From: JABCYV01 sp963696025
GTDB taxonomy: Bacteria; Acidobacteriota; Terriglobia; Terriglobales; Acidobacteriaceae
DNA: 64,000 bases
NCBI GenBank assembly: GCA_963696025.1
Contig: CAVOII010000010.1
Coordinates: forward strand, 713,496 to 777,495
Reading direction: 5' to 3'
The notes under the pieces are model-generated. The model searched no databases. It worked only from the letters and a program-made list of their open reading frames with translations, and was not told where the DNA came from. This document shows positions 19,001 through 26,548 of this stretch, one piece after another; position 1 is the stretch's first letter; every line of letters begins with the position of its first letter. The position numbers and the translations under genes were made by a program.

Positions 19001-19694
19001 GGAACTCCCATTCAGTGCCCGGTTGAGCTTTATCGGACACTTCGCTTCGCCCTTGCCGCAAACTCTTTTCTTGCCAGCCAGTGGTGGGGTGCCCGGTGAA
19101 ATCTTTCGCACGGATGTTACGGGTGACGGATCGTTTGGGGGGCAAAGCCTAACCGGGAACAGTTCTTATGGTGATATTGTGCCCGGCACCAGCATAGGCT
19201 CGTTCGGTCGAACCATCACTGCCAGCAATCTCAACAACTTCATCCAAACCTACAACTCTAACTCTGGTGGCCGGCTGACGCCTGCGGGTCAGGCTTTGGT
19301 GACCGCAAATTTGCTTCGAGGCGATCAGTTGCAAAGGCTGGGCGCGGTTACTCCGATCCTCCAATCCGCTCCGCTCGGTAATGAGGGCTTGTCGTGGCTG
19401 CGAACTGTCGATACCGCATTGGCATGGCAGTTCAAGATCAGAGAAGGATTAACAGTCGAGCCCAGGGTGTCTGTGTTCAACGTTTTCAACTTCGCCAACT
19501 TCGACGGCCCTAACAATTTGCTGCTAGGAATTTTGGGTGGTCAACCGGGAGAGGTTAACGGCACAACTGCGCAACGGACCATACTAAACGGCGTCCAAAC
19601 GGGAAGGGCCGCCAACCGCACCGGTATTGGATCCGGCATCTTCACGTTGGGCGCCCCTCGTCAGATGGAATTCGGTTTAAAAGTCACTTTCTAG
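16086..19694 (+). CDS. TonB-dependent receptor, Oar-like, with carboxypeptidase-regulatory N-terminal domain
   Basis: About 1202 residues from TTG 16086, preceded by AAAAGG at 16071-16076 and starting directly on a signal peptide ending near LRAQ. Order: CarboxypepD_reg-like beta-sandwich (about 38-115: GNIAGTVTGPRGNSVNGAAV ... DLIPADYVLHVEAKGF), plug (about 140-250, with MRVDGVDVTDD and GAVNVLTKSGANDLHG), then a long beta-barrel ending in FGLKVTF with a terminal phenylalanine, typical of outer-membrane barrels. Related receptors import large ligands, often glycans or peptides, using TonB energy; the ligand is unknown. An in-frame ATG at 15891 would add 65 residues of unlikely character. No TonB box is obvious. 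It appears monocistronic. Confidence 0.88.
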   Translation: MRNPGFACSALTRLSLVVAATGVLMVPSLTLRAQTGSTGNIAGTVTGPRGNSVNGAAVTLTNKLTGEAFHTTSSPAGTYTFRDLIPADYVLHVEAKGFSSAELLLRIQAGATATGDVKLQRLPPPGVALVNTQSAAIESAVTPTQLEQLPTGRSFLELANLEAGVQVLDGLVLAPSKSGFSSASIGGRTGRTTRMRVDGVDVTDDTVGATTQNVVVGSIQELQIGQSNLGGAAALTSAGAVNVLTKSGANDLHGEVFGNFRNKTLGTANFPGGQDNSYSREVFGGAVGGALEKDKLFFFVAGEYFKQDWMAPAVFNAPFNVVDGKYSSPFRETEVDGRLDYQLSPAARLFYRFLFDNNNGINSTDGSNFQLFKNHDNTPSHAVGLDFNRGAYTHSVRFAYNRFSNDIANAVSAFDLAPRVSLKFGGGSGFASGSSPLAPQHTIQSSKEIGYGGGRTLGPHTFHFGFEVNWIDSLVFANLFGLEPQVSADTGAASTAFAATGPFPGGANNPLNYPVDSVALGNGFGCFSAKSAFGSRCGGWGDTRIQAYAADQWKLLPNLTISYGVSYVRDTGRTDSDLPAIPCSAVASSFGPLAPCSGNSSLLNEFGFLPGIGNRVRQPNLNIAPGFGVAWDPGKSGRTVIRAGIGMYYDNSELQNVLSDRVVRSATGQFNAQANDPCASHGVVIFPGNVPQPATGICGQPVGNVENAIANLQTQFQAASAALTSSSPNPNFLGQVLSSQQGILAPNFQTPRTVQMNIGLEHQVRQGSVLSLDYVRNVSTHYLLGQDTNHVGDAAFLNTNAALSAITATVTPLGCPAATSAGASSQVAVTCYLAKVPSASIADFAGHGLDSGGQYLAGFPAALFGLNPNNAGAAFAGVNPLVGRNVMFFPQGRSLYSGVQVALRSQISNPLRKVQSMNLLLSYNHSVFKSNVAGGIGDQDLTPLAADFNSPTKFFGQASQDRKHQVSFGTIMELPFSARLSFIGHFASPLPQTLFLPASGGVPGEIFRTDVTGDGSFGGQSLTGNSSYGDIVPGTSIGSFGRTITASNLNNFIQTYNSNSGGRLTPAGQALVTANLLRGDQLQRLGAVTPILQSAPLGNEGLSWLRTVDTALAWQFKIREGLTVEPRVSVFNVFNFANFDGPNNLLLGILGGQPGEVNGTTAQRTILNGVQTGRAANRTGIGSGIFTLGAPRQMEFGLKVTF

Positions 19695-19725
19695 TGTGCT
19701 CGAAAAGCCGTCCGCACTTACTAAA

Positions 19726-19755
19726 GTGTAAGCGCGAGCGTCCCGCTCGCGCCCA
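19726..19755. repeat. GC-rich palindromic repeat between the receptor gene and the Hfq-like gene
   Basis: A perfect 9-bp stem GCGCGAGCG/CGCTCGCGC (19732-19740 and 19744-19752) with a TCC loop. The 15 bases GCGCGAGCGTCCCGC recur exactly at 52970-52984 inside purL, marking these as copies of one repeat family. Confidence 0.75.
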
Positions 19756-19785
19756 CATTCGGGGCCGATGTGAGCACCGTGTAAA

Positions 19786-20067
19786 ATGCCATCTATGCCC
19801 TTTCATGGACAAGGATTGCCCGGCCCACCGCGAAAAGGAAGACCAGCCCCTCCCGAGGAGACGTCAGAGGAAGCGGCCTATTTGAAGTCGCTAGGTGAAA
19901 AGCAGAAGCCCGTCAGCATCAAGCTGGCTGACGGTGAAGTAGTGCGCGGCTGGATTGAATATTACGACAAGAACATGGTGCGACTGACGCGCGAAGATCA
20001 GCCCAATCTGTTCATCTTCAAACACGAGATCATGTACATCGCCGAGGACGGTGGGAAACGAAGATAG
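19786..20067 (+). CDS. hfq: Hfq-like Sm-fold RNA-binding protein
   Basis: A 93-residue protein with a Pro/Gly/Arg-rich N-terminal tail (about 1-28) and an Sm-like core (about 40-88). The core reads PVSIKLADGEVVRGWIEYYD, matching Hfq Sm1, and LFIFKHEIMYI, which resembles the Sm2 signature (YKHAISTI in Escherichia coli), with the Lys-His pair that lines the proximal RNA site. Hfq hexamers help small RNAs pair with mRNAs. The core is divergent and the N-terminal extension unusual, so an Hfq-related paralogue is possible. Either ATG 19786 or ATG 19795 may start it. miaA and hflX, frequent hfq neighbours, are absent. Confidence 0.65.
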   Translation: MPSMPFHGQGLPGPPRKGRPAPPEETSEEAAYLKSLGEKQKPVSIKLADGEVVRGWIEYYDKNMVRLTREDQPNLFIFKHEIMYIAEDGGKRR

Positions 20068-20071
20068 GCCG

Positions 20072-20151
20072 AGGATTGAAGATTTCAGATTTTAGATTTC
20101 CTCGGGACAGCTGCTCCGATCTTCAAATCCTCAAATCTTCATCTGAAATCT
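20072..20151. repeat. A/T-rich inverted repeat built of short words
   Basis: AGATTTCAGAT (20080-20090) pairs perfectly with ATCTGAAATCT (20141-20151), and GATTGAAGATTT and AAATCCTCAAATCTTC words surround them. It lies between the Hfq-like stop codon and the TTG start of the next gene, without a T-tract. Confidence 0.65.
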
Positions 20152-20161
20152 GATCAACATC

Positions 20162-20998
20162 TTGAACGCATCGAACCATAACGAGTTCGTTCCTGCTATC
20201 ACGGAGATTGCGCGCGAAGCAGGCGGCTTGCTAATAAGTTATTTCCAGCAACACGTCAAGGTCGAATACAAAGGCGAAGCCGACCTGGTGACGGTCGCCG
20301 ATCGTAAATCGGAGGCATTGATCCGCGAGCGTATCCGCAAACAATGGCCCACGCACGATGTTTTGGGCGAAGAACAAGGGTTGGTAGACACCGGCAGTGA
20401 TTATCGCTGGTACGTGGATCCGCTGGATGGCACGACCAACTTCGCCCATGGTTTCCCGGTGTTCTGCGTTTCAATGGCGGTGGAATATAAAGGGCGCCGG
20501 ATCGCAGGGGTAATTTACGATCCGACCCGGGACGAGCTATTCGCGGCGGAGCAGGGAAGCGGCGCGTACCTGAATCAGGAGCGCATAGCGGTCTCGAAAA
20601 TCTCGAACCTGGCGGAGTGCCTGGTGGGAACGGGGTTTCCCAGTCACAAGCGGCACAAGAATCCGAATATATTTTTTTATCATCAGATCACGCTGCGTAC
20701 CCACGGCGTGCGGCGCGCCGGCTCGGCAGCTCTTGACCTGTGCAACGTGGCTTGCGGAAGATTCGACGGATTCTGGGAGTTCAATCTCAACCCCTGGGAT
20801 ACTGCCGCGGGAGTTCTGATCGTCGAGGAATCCGGAGGTAAGGTCACGGATTTTAGTGGCGGCCCATTTCAACTCAATAGCCGCGAAACTCTGGCCTCGA
20901 ACGGATTGGTGCACTCCGCGTTACTGACCGAATTTGAGCAGATTTTCGCCGGACGCGGATTGGAACCTTTACCTGACGTAGCGGAATATAAAAGATGA
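20162..20998 (+). CDS. Inositol monophosphatase family phosphatase
   Basis: A 278-residue Mg2+-dependent phosphatase of the IMPase/SuhB family. Signatures: GEEQG (about 74-78), the metal-binding DPLDGTTNF (about 86-94) and WDTAAG near residue 218 in NPWDTAAGVLIVEESGG. It should hydrolyse myo-inositol monophosphate or a related sugar phosphate; SuhB members also act in rRNA transcription, and sequence alone does not separate these roles. The start is TTG 20162, because the conserved N-terminal helix begins just after it and no ATG is suitably placed. Its immediate leader is the A/T-rich inverted repeat. Confidence 0.9.
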   Translation: MNASNHNEFVPAITEIAREAGGLLISYFQQHVKVEYKGEADLVTVADRKSEALIRERIRKQWPTHDVLGEEQGLVDTGSDYRWYVDPLDGTTNFAHGFPVFCVSMAVEYKGRRIAGVIYDPTRDELFAAEQGSGAYLNQERIAVSKISNLAECLVGTGFPSHKRHKNPNIFFYHQITLRTHGVRRAGSAALDLCNVACGRFDGFWEFNLNPWDTAAGVLIVEESGGKVTDFSGGPFQLNSRETLASNGLVHSALLTEFEQIFAGRGLEPLPDVAEYKR

Positions 20999-21022
20999 TG
21001 GAGCGATGCTGAGGACTAAAAC

Positions 21023-21958
21023 ATGAGATTCGCGATGATGTTCATGACCATAGCTGCCCTGTTGTTTGCGAGCGCGGTTAGGGCAGCGGACCAGCCGGCG
21101 CGACTATCCGTCGATTCCGCTTATCAGCAATTGTTTGAGAAATGGAAAACCGAATTAATCGACGACCGGAAGCAAAACTGGCTGCCTCTGGCGGGTTTAT
21201 TCTGGCTCAAACCTGGTGAGAATAGCTTCGGTACTGATCCGGCGAGTGCCATCGTCTTTCCCAAGGGGCAAACTCACGCTGGCGTTTTCGAACTGCAGGG
21301 AAAAGATGTGACCCTCAAGCTTGCTTCCGGAGTTGAGGCGACTGTAGACGCTAAGCCGGTCACCACTATCAAACTCGACCCGGATCCTTCTGGTCATCCG
21401 ACGGTGGTCGAGCTTGGCAGCCTGCGCTTCAAGGTGATCGTGCGCGGCGATCGCGTCGGTATTCGGCTTAAAGACGTCGATAGCGAAGCGGCAAAGAATT
21501 ATCACAGCCCGATGTTTTTTCCGCTCGACTTGTCGTATCGTGTGACCGCAAACTGGCTGCCGGCTGAGGGCAAGAAAACCGTCGACGTTCCCAACGTGCT
21601 CGGCGACGTAACTCCCACGCCGGTCGCCGGAACGGCCGTGTTCAAAATCAATGGCCAGGAATATCGGCTGAATGACCTGGGTGGCGATCCCGCGAAGGGA
21701 CTCTTCTTTGTCTTCAATGATCTGAGCAGCAAGACCGACACCTATCCCGGAGGCCGTTTCCTGGACACCGAACCGGTGGCGAACGGCACCGTCGTACTCG
21801 ACTTCAATCGAGCTTACAATCCGCCTTGTTCTGTGACCCCTTACGCTACTTGCCCACTGGCGCCGAAAGACAATCGATTAGCAGTGGCAATCCCCGCTGG
21901 CGAGAAGTATGACCGGGACCACGGGCATCACTCAACTCTGAACAACAGAGGACACTAA
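21023..21958 (+). CDS. Exported DUF1684 protein
   Basis: A 311-residue protein of the DUF1684 family, function unknown. It has a signal peptide (MRFAMMFMTIAALLFASAVRA). The core shows family-like segments NWLPLAGLFWLKPGENSFG (about 53-71), YRVTANWLPAEGKKTVDVPN, a GLFFVFNDLSSKTDTYPGGRFL block, and VVLDFNRAYNPPCSVTPYATCPLAP followed by NRLAVAIPAGEKY, where Cys-rich and Asn/Pro motifs are most conserved. GAGGA precedes ATG 21023. The last residues (about 300-311) are encoded by the left arm of an intergenic inverted repeat, so the C-terminus may have been altered by repeat insertion. An IMPase gene lies 24 bp upstream, so co-transcription is likely. Confidence 0.85.
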   Translation: MRFAMMFMTIAALLFASAVRAADQPARLSVDSAYQQLFEKWKTELIDDRKQNWLPLAGLFWLKPGENSFGTDPASAIVFPKGQTHAGVFELQGKDVTLKLASGVEATVDAKPVTTIKLDPDPSGHPTVVELGSLRFKVIVRGDRVGIRLKDVDSEAAKNYHSPMFFPLDLSYRVTANWLPAEGKKTVDVPNVLGDVTPTPVAGTAVFKINGQEYRLNDLGGDPAKGLFFVFNDLSSKTDTYPGGRFLDTEPVANGTVVLDFNRAYNPPCSVTPYATCPLAPKDNRLAVAIPAGEKYDRDHGHHSTLNNRGH

Positions 21959-22019
21959 GTCACACGAAGGAATTCGCAGGCTAGGAGTTCCTTTGTGTAC
22001 CTTTGTGTCCTCTGTGGTT
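21941..22019. repeat. Inverted repeat of the ACAGAGGACAC type overlapping the DUF1684 3' end
   Basis: The left arm (21941-21972, AACAACAGAGGACACTAAG...) and the right arm (21988-22019, ...TTTGTGTCCTCTGTGGTT) are imperfect inverted copies, roughly 27 of 32 positions. The DUF1684 stop codon lies in the left arm. Words of the same type (CTCTGTGGTGAAATAAGG) appear before prmC near 43827 and (ACCACAGAGCACA) before 39292. Confidence 0.65.
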
Positions 22020-22067
22020 AAAGCCCTTTGATCCGTGCTGCAACCGAGGCTCGCGTTACAATAGGTT

Positions 22068-24152
22068 GTGATCAGTTCACTTCTGGAACGCAAGGTCGAA
22101 AAACGTCCTGACAGAGTGCGTCTGAAGGGACGCATACTGTTTCTCACCGAAGATCCAGAGCTCATTAGACGGCAGCTCGCAGGTGAAGACCTGCCTTGGG
22201 ATACGAAAAATCCCGCCAGCAATCCCAAGCTGCGCGACGATATTTCGACGGACGAGATCACTCCCGCGCACATCTGTTTTTTCTTCGATGAGACCCTGGG
22301 AGAATTTCCCTACACCGGCCTGAAGTGCGGCAACGAAACGCCTATCCAGCGCGGGGATGTTAAAAAGGGCGGGTTCGTGGCAGCCGTGAGTGGGAAGCGA
22401 CGGGGCAAGGGATCAAGCCGCGAACAGTCTCCGTATGCGGAACTTTGTGCCGGGATAAAGATCGTGATCGCTGAGAACATCGAGCGTATCTACAAGCAGA
22501 ACTGCCAGAATCTGGGTGTACTGACTTCGACCAATTTTTCTTTGATCGATAAGATTCGCGCAGGACAGGAGAGTCCCCTTTCCGAGTTCACTCAAGGTGA
22601 AGACGAAATCACGCGGCAAATCATCGAGCACGGCGGGCTGTTCAATTTCAATGTCGCCCGGATGCAAGGCAAGGTCTTTTTGCCGCCGCTTGATACCAAA
22701 CCTCGTCCCATGACTCTGGCGGAGAAAATTTTCGCACGTCACATGGTTGGGCCAGGTGTAGGGGCGGGTGTCCCCATCCGCCAGGGCGAGCGCAGCTCGA
22801 CTTCCGAGCAAGTTGGCGTTGACGCCGTTAAACCGGGCGATGCCGGCTTTGCCCGTACCGACCTGCGCTTCAGCCACGAATACGTCACCCCGATGGCGGC
22901 GATTTTCTTTGATCACTTGGTGGGGCGCGATGCGCCCGTGAACGATGCTTCGTCTGTCGTGTTCTTCCGCGACCATCTGACCTTTCTCGACGAAGTCCTC
23001 TCCGAGCAGAAGAGGAAGATGGGCCTGCTTGATTTAGCTACTCAGCTGAAACTGAAACAGGGGGACTTCGCCAAACAACGCGGCATCCGGTTGCACGGGG
23101 AGTTAACCGACCGCAAAGGCTCGGAAGGTATCTGCCATTCTGTAGTTCTTGAAAGCTATGCCCTGCCGGGACAGTTAATTGTGGGATCCGATTCTCATAC
23201 ACCGCATTCCGGGGCAATTGGATGCATCGCGTTCGGAATCGGCACGACGGATGTATTCAATTCCTGGATTACGAAAGACGTGCGCGTGCGCGTGCCGGAA
23301 TCAGTGAAAGTAATCGTCCGAGGACGCAAGCATCCCAATGTGACCGCCAAAGATTTCATCCTGAAAATTCTGGCACTCGACTACGTGAGGACCGGCAAAG
23401 CGCTGGCTAAGGTTATCGAGTACGCCGGGGAGGCAATTGAAGAGCTGAGCGTCGACGAACGCGCCACCATGACCAACATGGCAGCGGAGATTGGTGGATT
23501 CACGGGCATTGTTGCGCCTGACAAGAAAGCGGTGGAGTTCCTCATGGAACGCCGCGGCATGGATCGTAAGAAAGCCGAAACAATGATCGAAGGTCTCACC
23601 AGCGATTGTAACGCGCGGTACGCGCATGTGATTGAGCTGGATGCGTTCGAAATCACACCCATGGTCGCCACGCCTGGGGATCCCGGAAATGGCAAATATA
23701 TCCGTGAGCTGAACACCCCCGTGCCGGTGGAGCTCGCGTACGGCGGCACTTGCACCGCGGGAAAAAACGAAGACATGGACATGTACGCGCAAGTGCTGGC
23801 GGATGCACTCAGGCATGGAAGGCGCGTGGCGGATTCGGTGCAGTTTTACATTCAATTCGGATCACAGGAGACTCGCGAATACTGCGTAGGCAAGGGCTAT
23901 CTCGATATTTTCCAGAAAGCCGGAGCGCACGTGATCGAACCCAGTTGCGGGGCATGCATCAACGCTGGGCCGGGCGTGACCACGCGGCCTGAGCAGGTGG
24001 TGATCAGCGCGCAAAACCGCAATTTCCCCGGACGTAGCGGCCCCGGACAGATGTATCTAGCTAGTCCTTTGACTGTTGCTGCCAGCGCGGTGGCAGGATA
24101 CATCGTTGAGTATGAACCCAGCCAGGAGCGGGAGTTGGTGCAAACACGCTAG
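22068..24152 (+). CDS. Aconitase/isopropylmalate dehydratase family enzyme, swivel domain first
   Basis: A 694-residue iron-sulfur hydro-lyase from GTG 22068. The domain order is reversed relative to LeuC+LeuD or AcnA. Residues about 15-175 are the swivel (LeuD-like) domain with DISTDEITPAH, GSSREQSPYAELCAGIKIVI and NCQNLGVL. Residues about 218-680 are the LeuC-like catalytic part with GSDSHTPHSGAIGCIAFG, and [4Fe-4S] ligands C562 (GGTCTAG), C627 and C630 (PSCGACIN). Swivel-before-core recalls AcnB, but the AcnB HEAT domain is missing. It should isomerise a citrate-like substrate; citrate versus another acid cannot be decided. Residues about 227-248 look like an in-frame GC-rich repeat insertion. 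Confidence 0.85.
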   Translation: MISSLLERKVEKRPDRVRLKGRILFLTEDPELIRRQLAGEDLPWDTKNPASNPKLRDDISTDEITPAHICFFFDETLGEFPYTGLKCGNETPIQRGDVKKGGFVAAVSGKRRGKGSSREQSPYAELCAGIKIVIAENIERIYKQNCQNLGVLTSTNFSLIDKIRAGQESPLSEFTQGEDEITRQIIEHGGLFNFNVARMQGKVFLPPLDTKPRPMTLAEKIFARHMVGPGVGAGVPIRQGERSSTSEQVGVDAVKPGDAGFARTDLRFSHEYVTPMAAIFFDHLVGRDAPVNDASSVVFFRDHLTFLDEVLSEQKRKMGLLDLATQLKLKQGDFAKQRGIRLHGELTDRKGSEGICHSVVLESYALPGQLIVGSDSHTPHSGAIGCIAFGIGTTDVFNSWITKDVRVRVPESVKVIVRGRKHPNVTAKDFILKILALDYVRTGKALAKVIEYAGEAIEELSVDERATMTNMAAEIGGFTGIVAPDKKAVEFLMERRGMDRKKAETMIEGLTSDCNARYAHVIELDAFEITPMVATPGDPGNGKYIRELNTPVPVELAYGGTCTAGKNEDMDMYAQVLADALRHGRRVADSVQFYIQFGSQETREYCVGKGYLDIFQKAGAHVIEPSCGACINAGPGVTTRPEQVVISAQNRNFPGRSGPGQMYLASPLTVAASAVAGYIVEYEPSQERELVQTR
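22750..22812. repeat. Probable palindromic repeat inserted within the aconitase-family gene
   Basis: The stretch GTGTAGGGGCGGGTGTCC (22756-22773) followed by CCATCCG resembles the repeat in purL (GTGTGGGGACGGGTCTC... CCATCCG) and the purF-purL spacer copy. It encodes Gly/Val/Pro/Ser-rich residues between two conserved blocks. Confidence 0.45.
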
Positions 24153-24246
24153 TGTGATGCAAAAGCTCGGCTGATATCCAAGCGACTCATCCATACGTCC
24201 ATTAGATAGGTATTGACCCCTGCAATGCTTCGCTAAGGTGGGCCCG

Positions 24247-25119
24247 ATGAAGCGCAGAGAATTCCTTACACGTACAGCTTATGGCCTTGGAGCGGCATGG
24301 ATCACTGCCAAGGCGCCAAACCAACCTTCCTTGGCACTGACCAGTCTGCCGCGGAAGTTTAGCGCCTCAGATACGGTGGTAATCGGAAAGACCGGCATTA
24401 AGACCAGTCGGCTCGCCATGGGAACGGGCACGGTGGGCTCTGGACATCACTCTAACCAGACAGCGCTTGGGGTCAAAGGTCTTTCTGAATTGCTGCTCAA
24501 CGGGTATGACCACGGTTTGCGATTTTTCGACGCCGCGGATGCCTACGGAAGTCATCCCCACGTAGCGGAGGCTCTGAAGCATCTGCCTCGCGACCAAGTC
24601 ACCGTCCTCACCAAGACCTGGGCCCGCGATGCCGCCTCAACTCGTACCGACCTTGACCGCTTTCGCCGAGAACTCGGAACCGACTACCTCGACATTTGCC
24701 TGACGCATTGTCTGACTGAAGGCGACTGGACCGAACGCTTCAAGGGGACGAAGGATGTTCTTTCGGAGGCGAAGGAAAAGGGTATCATCCGCACGCATGG
24801 ATGTTCGTGCCACAGCATTGAGGCTTTGCGAGCGGCGGCCAAGTCTCCCTGGGTCGAAGTCGACTTGGCGCGGATCAACCCCATTGGGTCGCACATGGAT
24901 GCCGGCCCAGAGACTGTTGTTGGCGTGCTCCGTGAAATGAAAGCGGCGGGAAAAGGTGTCATCGGAATGAAGATCCTGGGTCAGGGGGATATGCGGACGC
25001 GGCCGGACGAAGCTTTGAAGTACGCCTTGTCACTGGGAGTGCTCGATGCCCTTACCATTGGCGCGGAGAGCAGAACCGAGCAGGAAGACCTGATCCGTCG
25101 AATCTCCGTGGCCGCTTGA
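24247..25119 (+). CDS. Tat-exported aldo/keto reductase family oxidoreductase
   Basis: A 290-residue protein from ATG 24247. The N-terminus MKRREFLTRTAYGLGAAW is a twin-arginine signal. The body is an aldo/keto reductase TIM barrel: LAMGTGTVGSG, FFDAADAYGSHPHVAEAL containing the catalytic Asp and Tyr, TVLTKTW with the catalytic Lys, DYLDICLTHC, IRTHGCSCHSIEALRAA, and a C-terminal GVLDALTIGAES. An export signal on an NADPH-type enzyme is seen in some environmental bacteria and suggests folding with a cofactor before export. The substrate is unknown. An in-frame GTG at 24238 would add three residues only. Confidence 0.85.
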   Translation: MKRREFLTRTAYGLGAAWITAKAPNQPSLALTSLPRKFSASDTVVIGKTGIKTSRLAMGTGTVGSGHHSNQTALGVKGLSELLLNGYDHGLRFFDAADAYGSHPHVAEALKHLPRDQVTVLTKTWARDAASTRTDLDRFRRELGTDYLDICLTHCLTEGDWTERFKGTKDVLSEAKEKGIIRTHGCSCHSIEALRAAAKSPWVEVDLARINPIGSHMDAGPETVVGVLREMKAAGKGVIGMKILGQGDMRTRPDEALKYALSLGVLDALTIGAESRTEQEDLIRRISVAA

Positions 25120-25140
25120 GCAGTTATCTTTGCGCAGTCT

Positions 25141-25212
25141 GCGAGGCCTTGGCGCTCTTTGCGCTTGAGTTCTTTTGACCGCAATGTTCGCAAAGAGAAC
25201 CGCTAAGGTCGC
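25141..25212. repeat. Inverted repeat of the CTTTGCG/CGCAAAG type
   Basis: The left arm GCGAGGCCTTGGCGCTCTTT (25141-25160, continuing to GCG) and right arm CGCAAAGAGAACCGCTAAGG (25189-25208, continuing to TCGC) are imperfect inverted copies. It lies between the aldo/keto reductase and ferredoxin genes, and could end the upstream transcript, although no clean T-tract is present. Confidence 0.6.
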
Positions 25213-25328
25213 AAAGCAAAGCCGGACTTAGGACATCACCACCGGGGCATCGTCCTGTACGTCAGCGGCCCATTCTTGCTAGAATTACCGGTTCTGGTAA
25301 GCTGGGAATATCAGGAGATACGGACCTT

Positions 25329-25589
25329 ATGACCTATGTGATCGCAGAACCCTGCATCGGGACGAAAGACACCGCTTGCGTCGACGCATGCCCGGTGGAT
25401 TGCATTCATCCCAAAAAGGATGAGCCCGCGCACGGTGAAGAAGAGATGCTCTACATCGATCCGGTGGAGTGCATCGACTGTGGCGCCTGCGTGCCAGTGT
25501 GCCCAGTGTCGGCCATCTTCGCGCTTGACGATCTGCCGGAGAAGTGGGCATCTTTCACCGAGCGCAACGCCAAGTATTATGGGCGGTAG
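25329..25589 (+). CDS. fdxA: 7Fe ferredoxin ([3Fe-4S][4Fe-4S])
   Basis: An 86-residue electron carrier. The first motif, C9-x7-C17-x3-C21-P, with C58, fits a [3Fe-4S] cluster; C48-x2-C51-x2-C54 with C25 fits a [4Fe-4S] cluster. MTYVIAEPC at the N-terminus and the long second-half spacer are typical of the FdxA type rather than clostridial 2x[4Fe-4S] ferredoxins. AGGAG lies about 12 bases before ATG 25329. It is flanked on both sides by inverted repeats and appears to be transcribed alone. Its redox partner cannot be told from the context. Confidence 0.92.
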   Translation: MTYVIAEPCIGTKDTACVDACPVDCIHPKKDEPAHGEEEMLYIDPVECIDCGACVPVCPVSAIFALDDLPEKWASFTERNAKYYGR

Positions 25590-25599
25590 ACCGGCTTTC

Positions 25600-25741
25600 A
25601 GCCTTCAGTTGTCAGCTATCAGCAGCCTTTTCTGAGCTTGTGGGAGACTCCAAGGCGCATGTCCGTGTTGGGGTGTGCGCCTTTTACATTCGGCTAAAAA
25701 GTCGCTGAAGGTTGAGAGTTGAAATCTGAGGGCTGATAGCT
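25600..25741. repeat. Complementary word pairs between fdxA and recO
   Basis: AGCTATCAGC (25614-25623) is perfectly complementary to GCTGATAGCT (25732-25741), and CAGCCTTCAG (25600-25609) to CTGAAGGTTG (25705-25714) with one mismatch. The pairs are not nested as in a simple hairpin, so each word seems to be duplicated in inverted form separately. Confidence 0.6.
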
Positions 25742-25804
25742 TGAGTCGACGCCTTTCCATCCTCCCACCGCTCCGTTACAATCAAAGATTATCTGCTGGC
25801 TTCC

Positions 25805-26548
25805 ATGGCACTGAAGGAGTCGGAAGCGATCGTCCTGCGCACGTATCCCTTGCGCGAGGCGGATTTGCTGGTCACGCTTTTCACGCGCCTTGAGGGAAAA
25901 GTTCGCGGAGTGGCGCGTTCGGCTAAGAAGTCCAAACGCCGGTTTGGCGGGGCGCTGGAGCCGCTGACTTACGTCCGCGCATTTTACGAAGACCGCGAGT
26001 GGCAGGAGTTGGCACGGTTGGATTCCTGCGAAGTGCTGGAATCGCCGCTGGCCACGGAAGTGGGTTATCCGCGCGCGGTGGCGCTGAGCCATGTGGTGGA
26101 ATTGCTGGACGAGTTGTTGCCGGACCGCGAGGCCAACGACGCGGTATTTCGGCTGGTGCTTTCGGTGTTGGTTGGGTTGCGCGGATCCAATGTCTGGATG
26201 CCGATCACGTACTTTGATCTCTGGATGACTCGGCTCATGGGCTACTTGCCGGAGCTTTCGGAGTGCACCGTGTGTGGCCGAACGCTGAATGGAAGCCGGG
26301 CATTTTTCCACGCTTTGGCGGACGGGTTGATGTGCGCGGAAGACAAGCGGTTGGCGTCGTCGGAGATGTCGAGCGACTCGCGGAAACTGGCCGCGTGCAT
26401 GTTCCTCGCTCCAGTCGATAGTTTCGCTGGGACGCCTTGGCCAAAGATCCAGGGAGCCGATTTGCGAAAATTCTTGATCCAAGCGCTGCAGCGTCACATT
26501 GAAAAGAAACTGGTGACGGCCGCAATGCTGGAGAAAATTGACAGTTAG
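25805..26548 (+). CDS. recO: DNA repair protein RecO
   Basis: A 247-residue recombination mediator that works with RecR to load RecA at gaps coated by SSB. The N-terminal OB fold starts ESEAIVLRTYPLREADLLVTLFT (motif within residues 5-27), followed by GKVRGVARSAKKSKRRFGGALEP; the C-terminal helical domain contains a partial zinc-finger pattern CTVCG ... GLMC. Start ATG 25805. The stop codon lies in the left arm of an inverted repeat. The recO-glyQ-glyS order is shared with many bacteria, which supports the assignment and chromosomal conservation here. Confidence 0.93.
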   Translation: MALKESEAIVLRTYPLREADLLVTLFTRLEGKVRGVARSAKKSKRRFGGALEPLTYVRAFYEDREWQELARLDSCEVLESPLATEVGYPRAVALSHVVELLDELLPDREANDAVFRLVLSVLVGLRGSNVWMPITYFDLWMTRLMGYLPELSECTVCGRTLNGSRAFFHALADGLMCAEDKRLASSEMSSDSRKLAACMFLAPVDSFAGTPWPKIQGADLRKFLIQALQRHIEKKLVTAAMLEKIDS

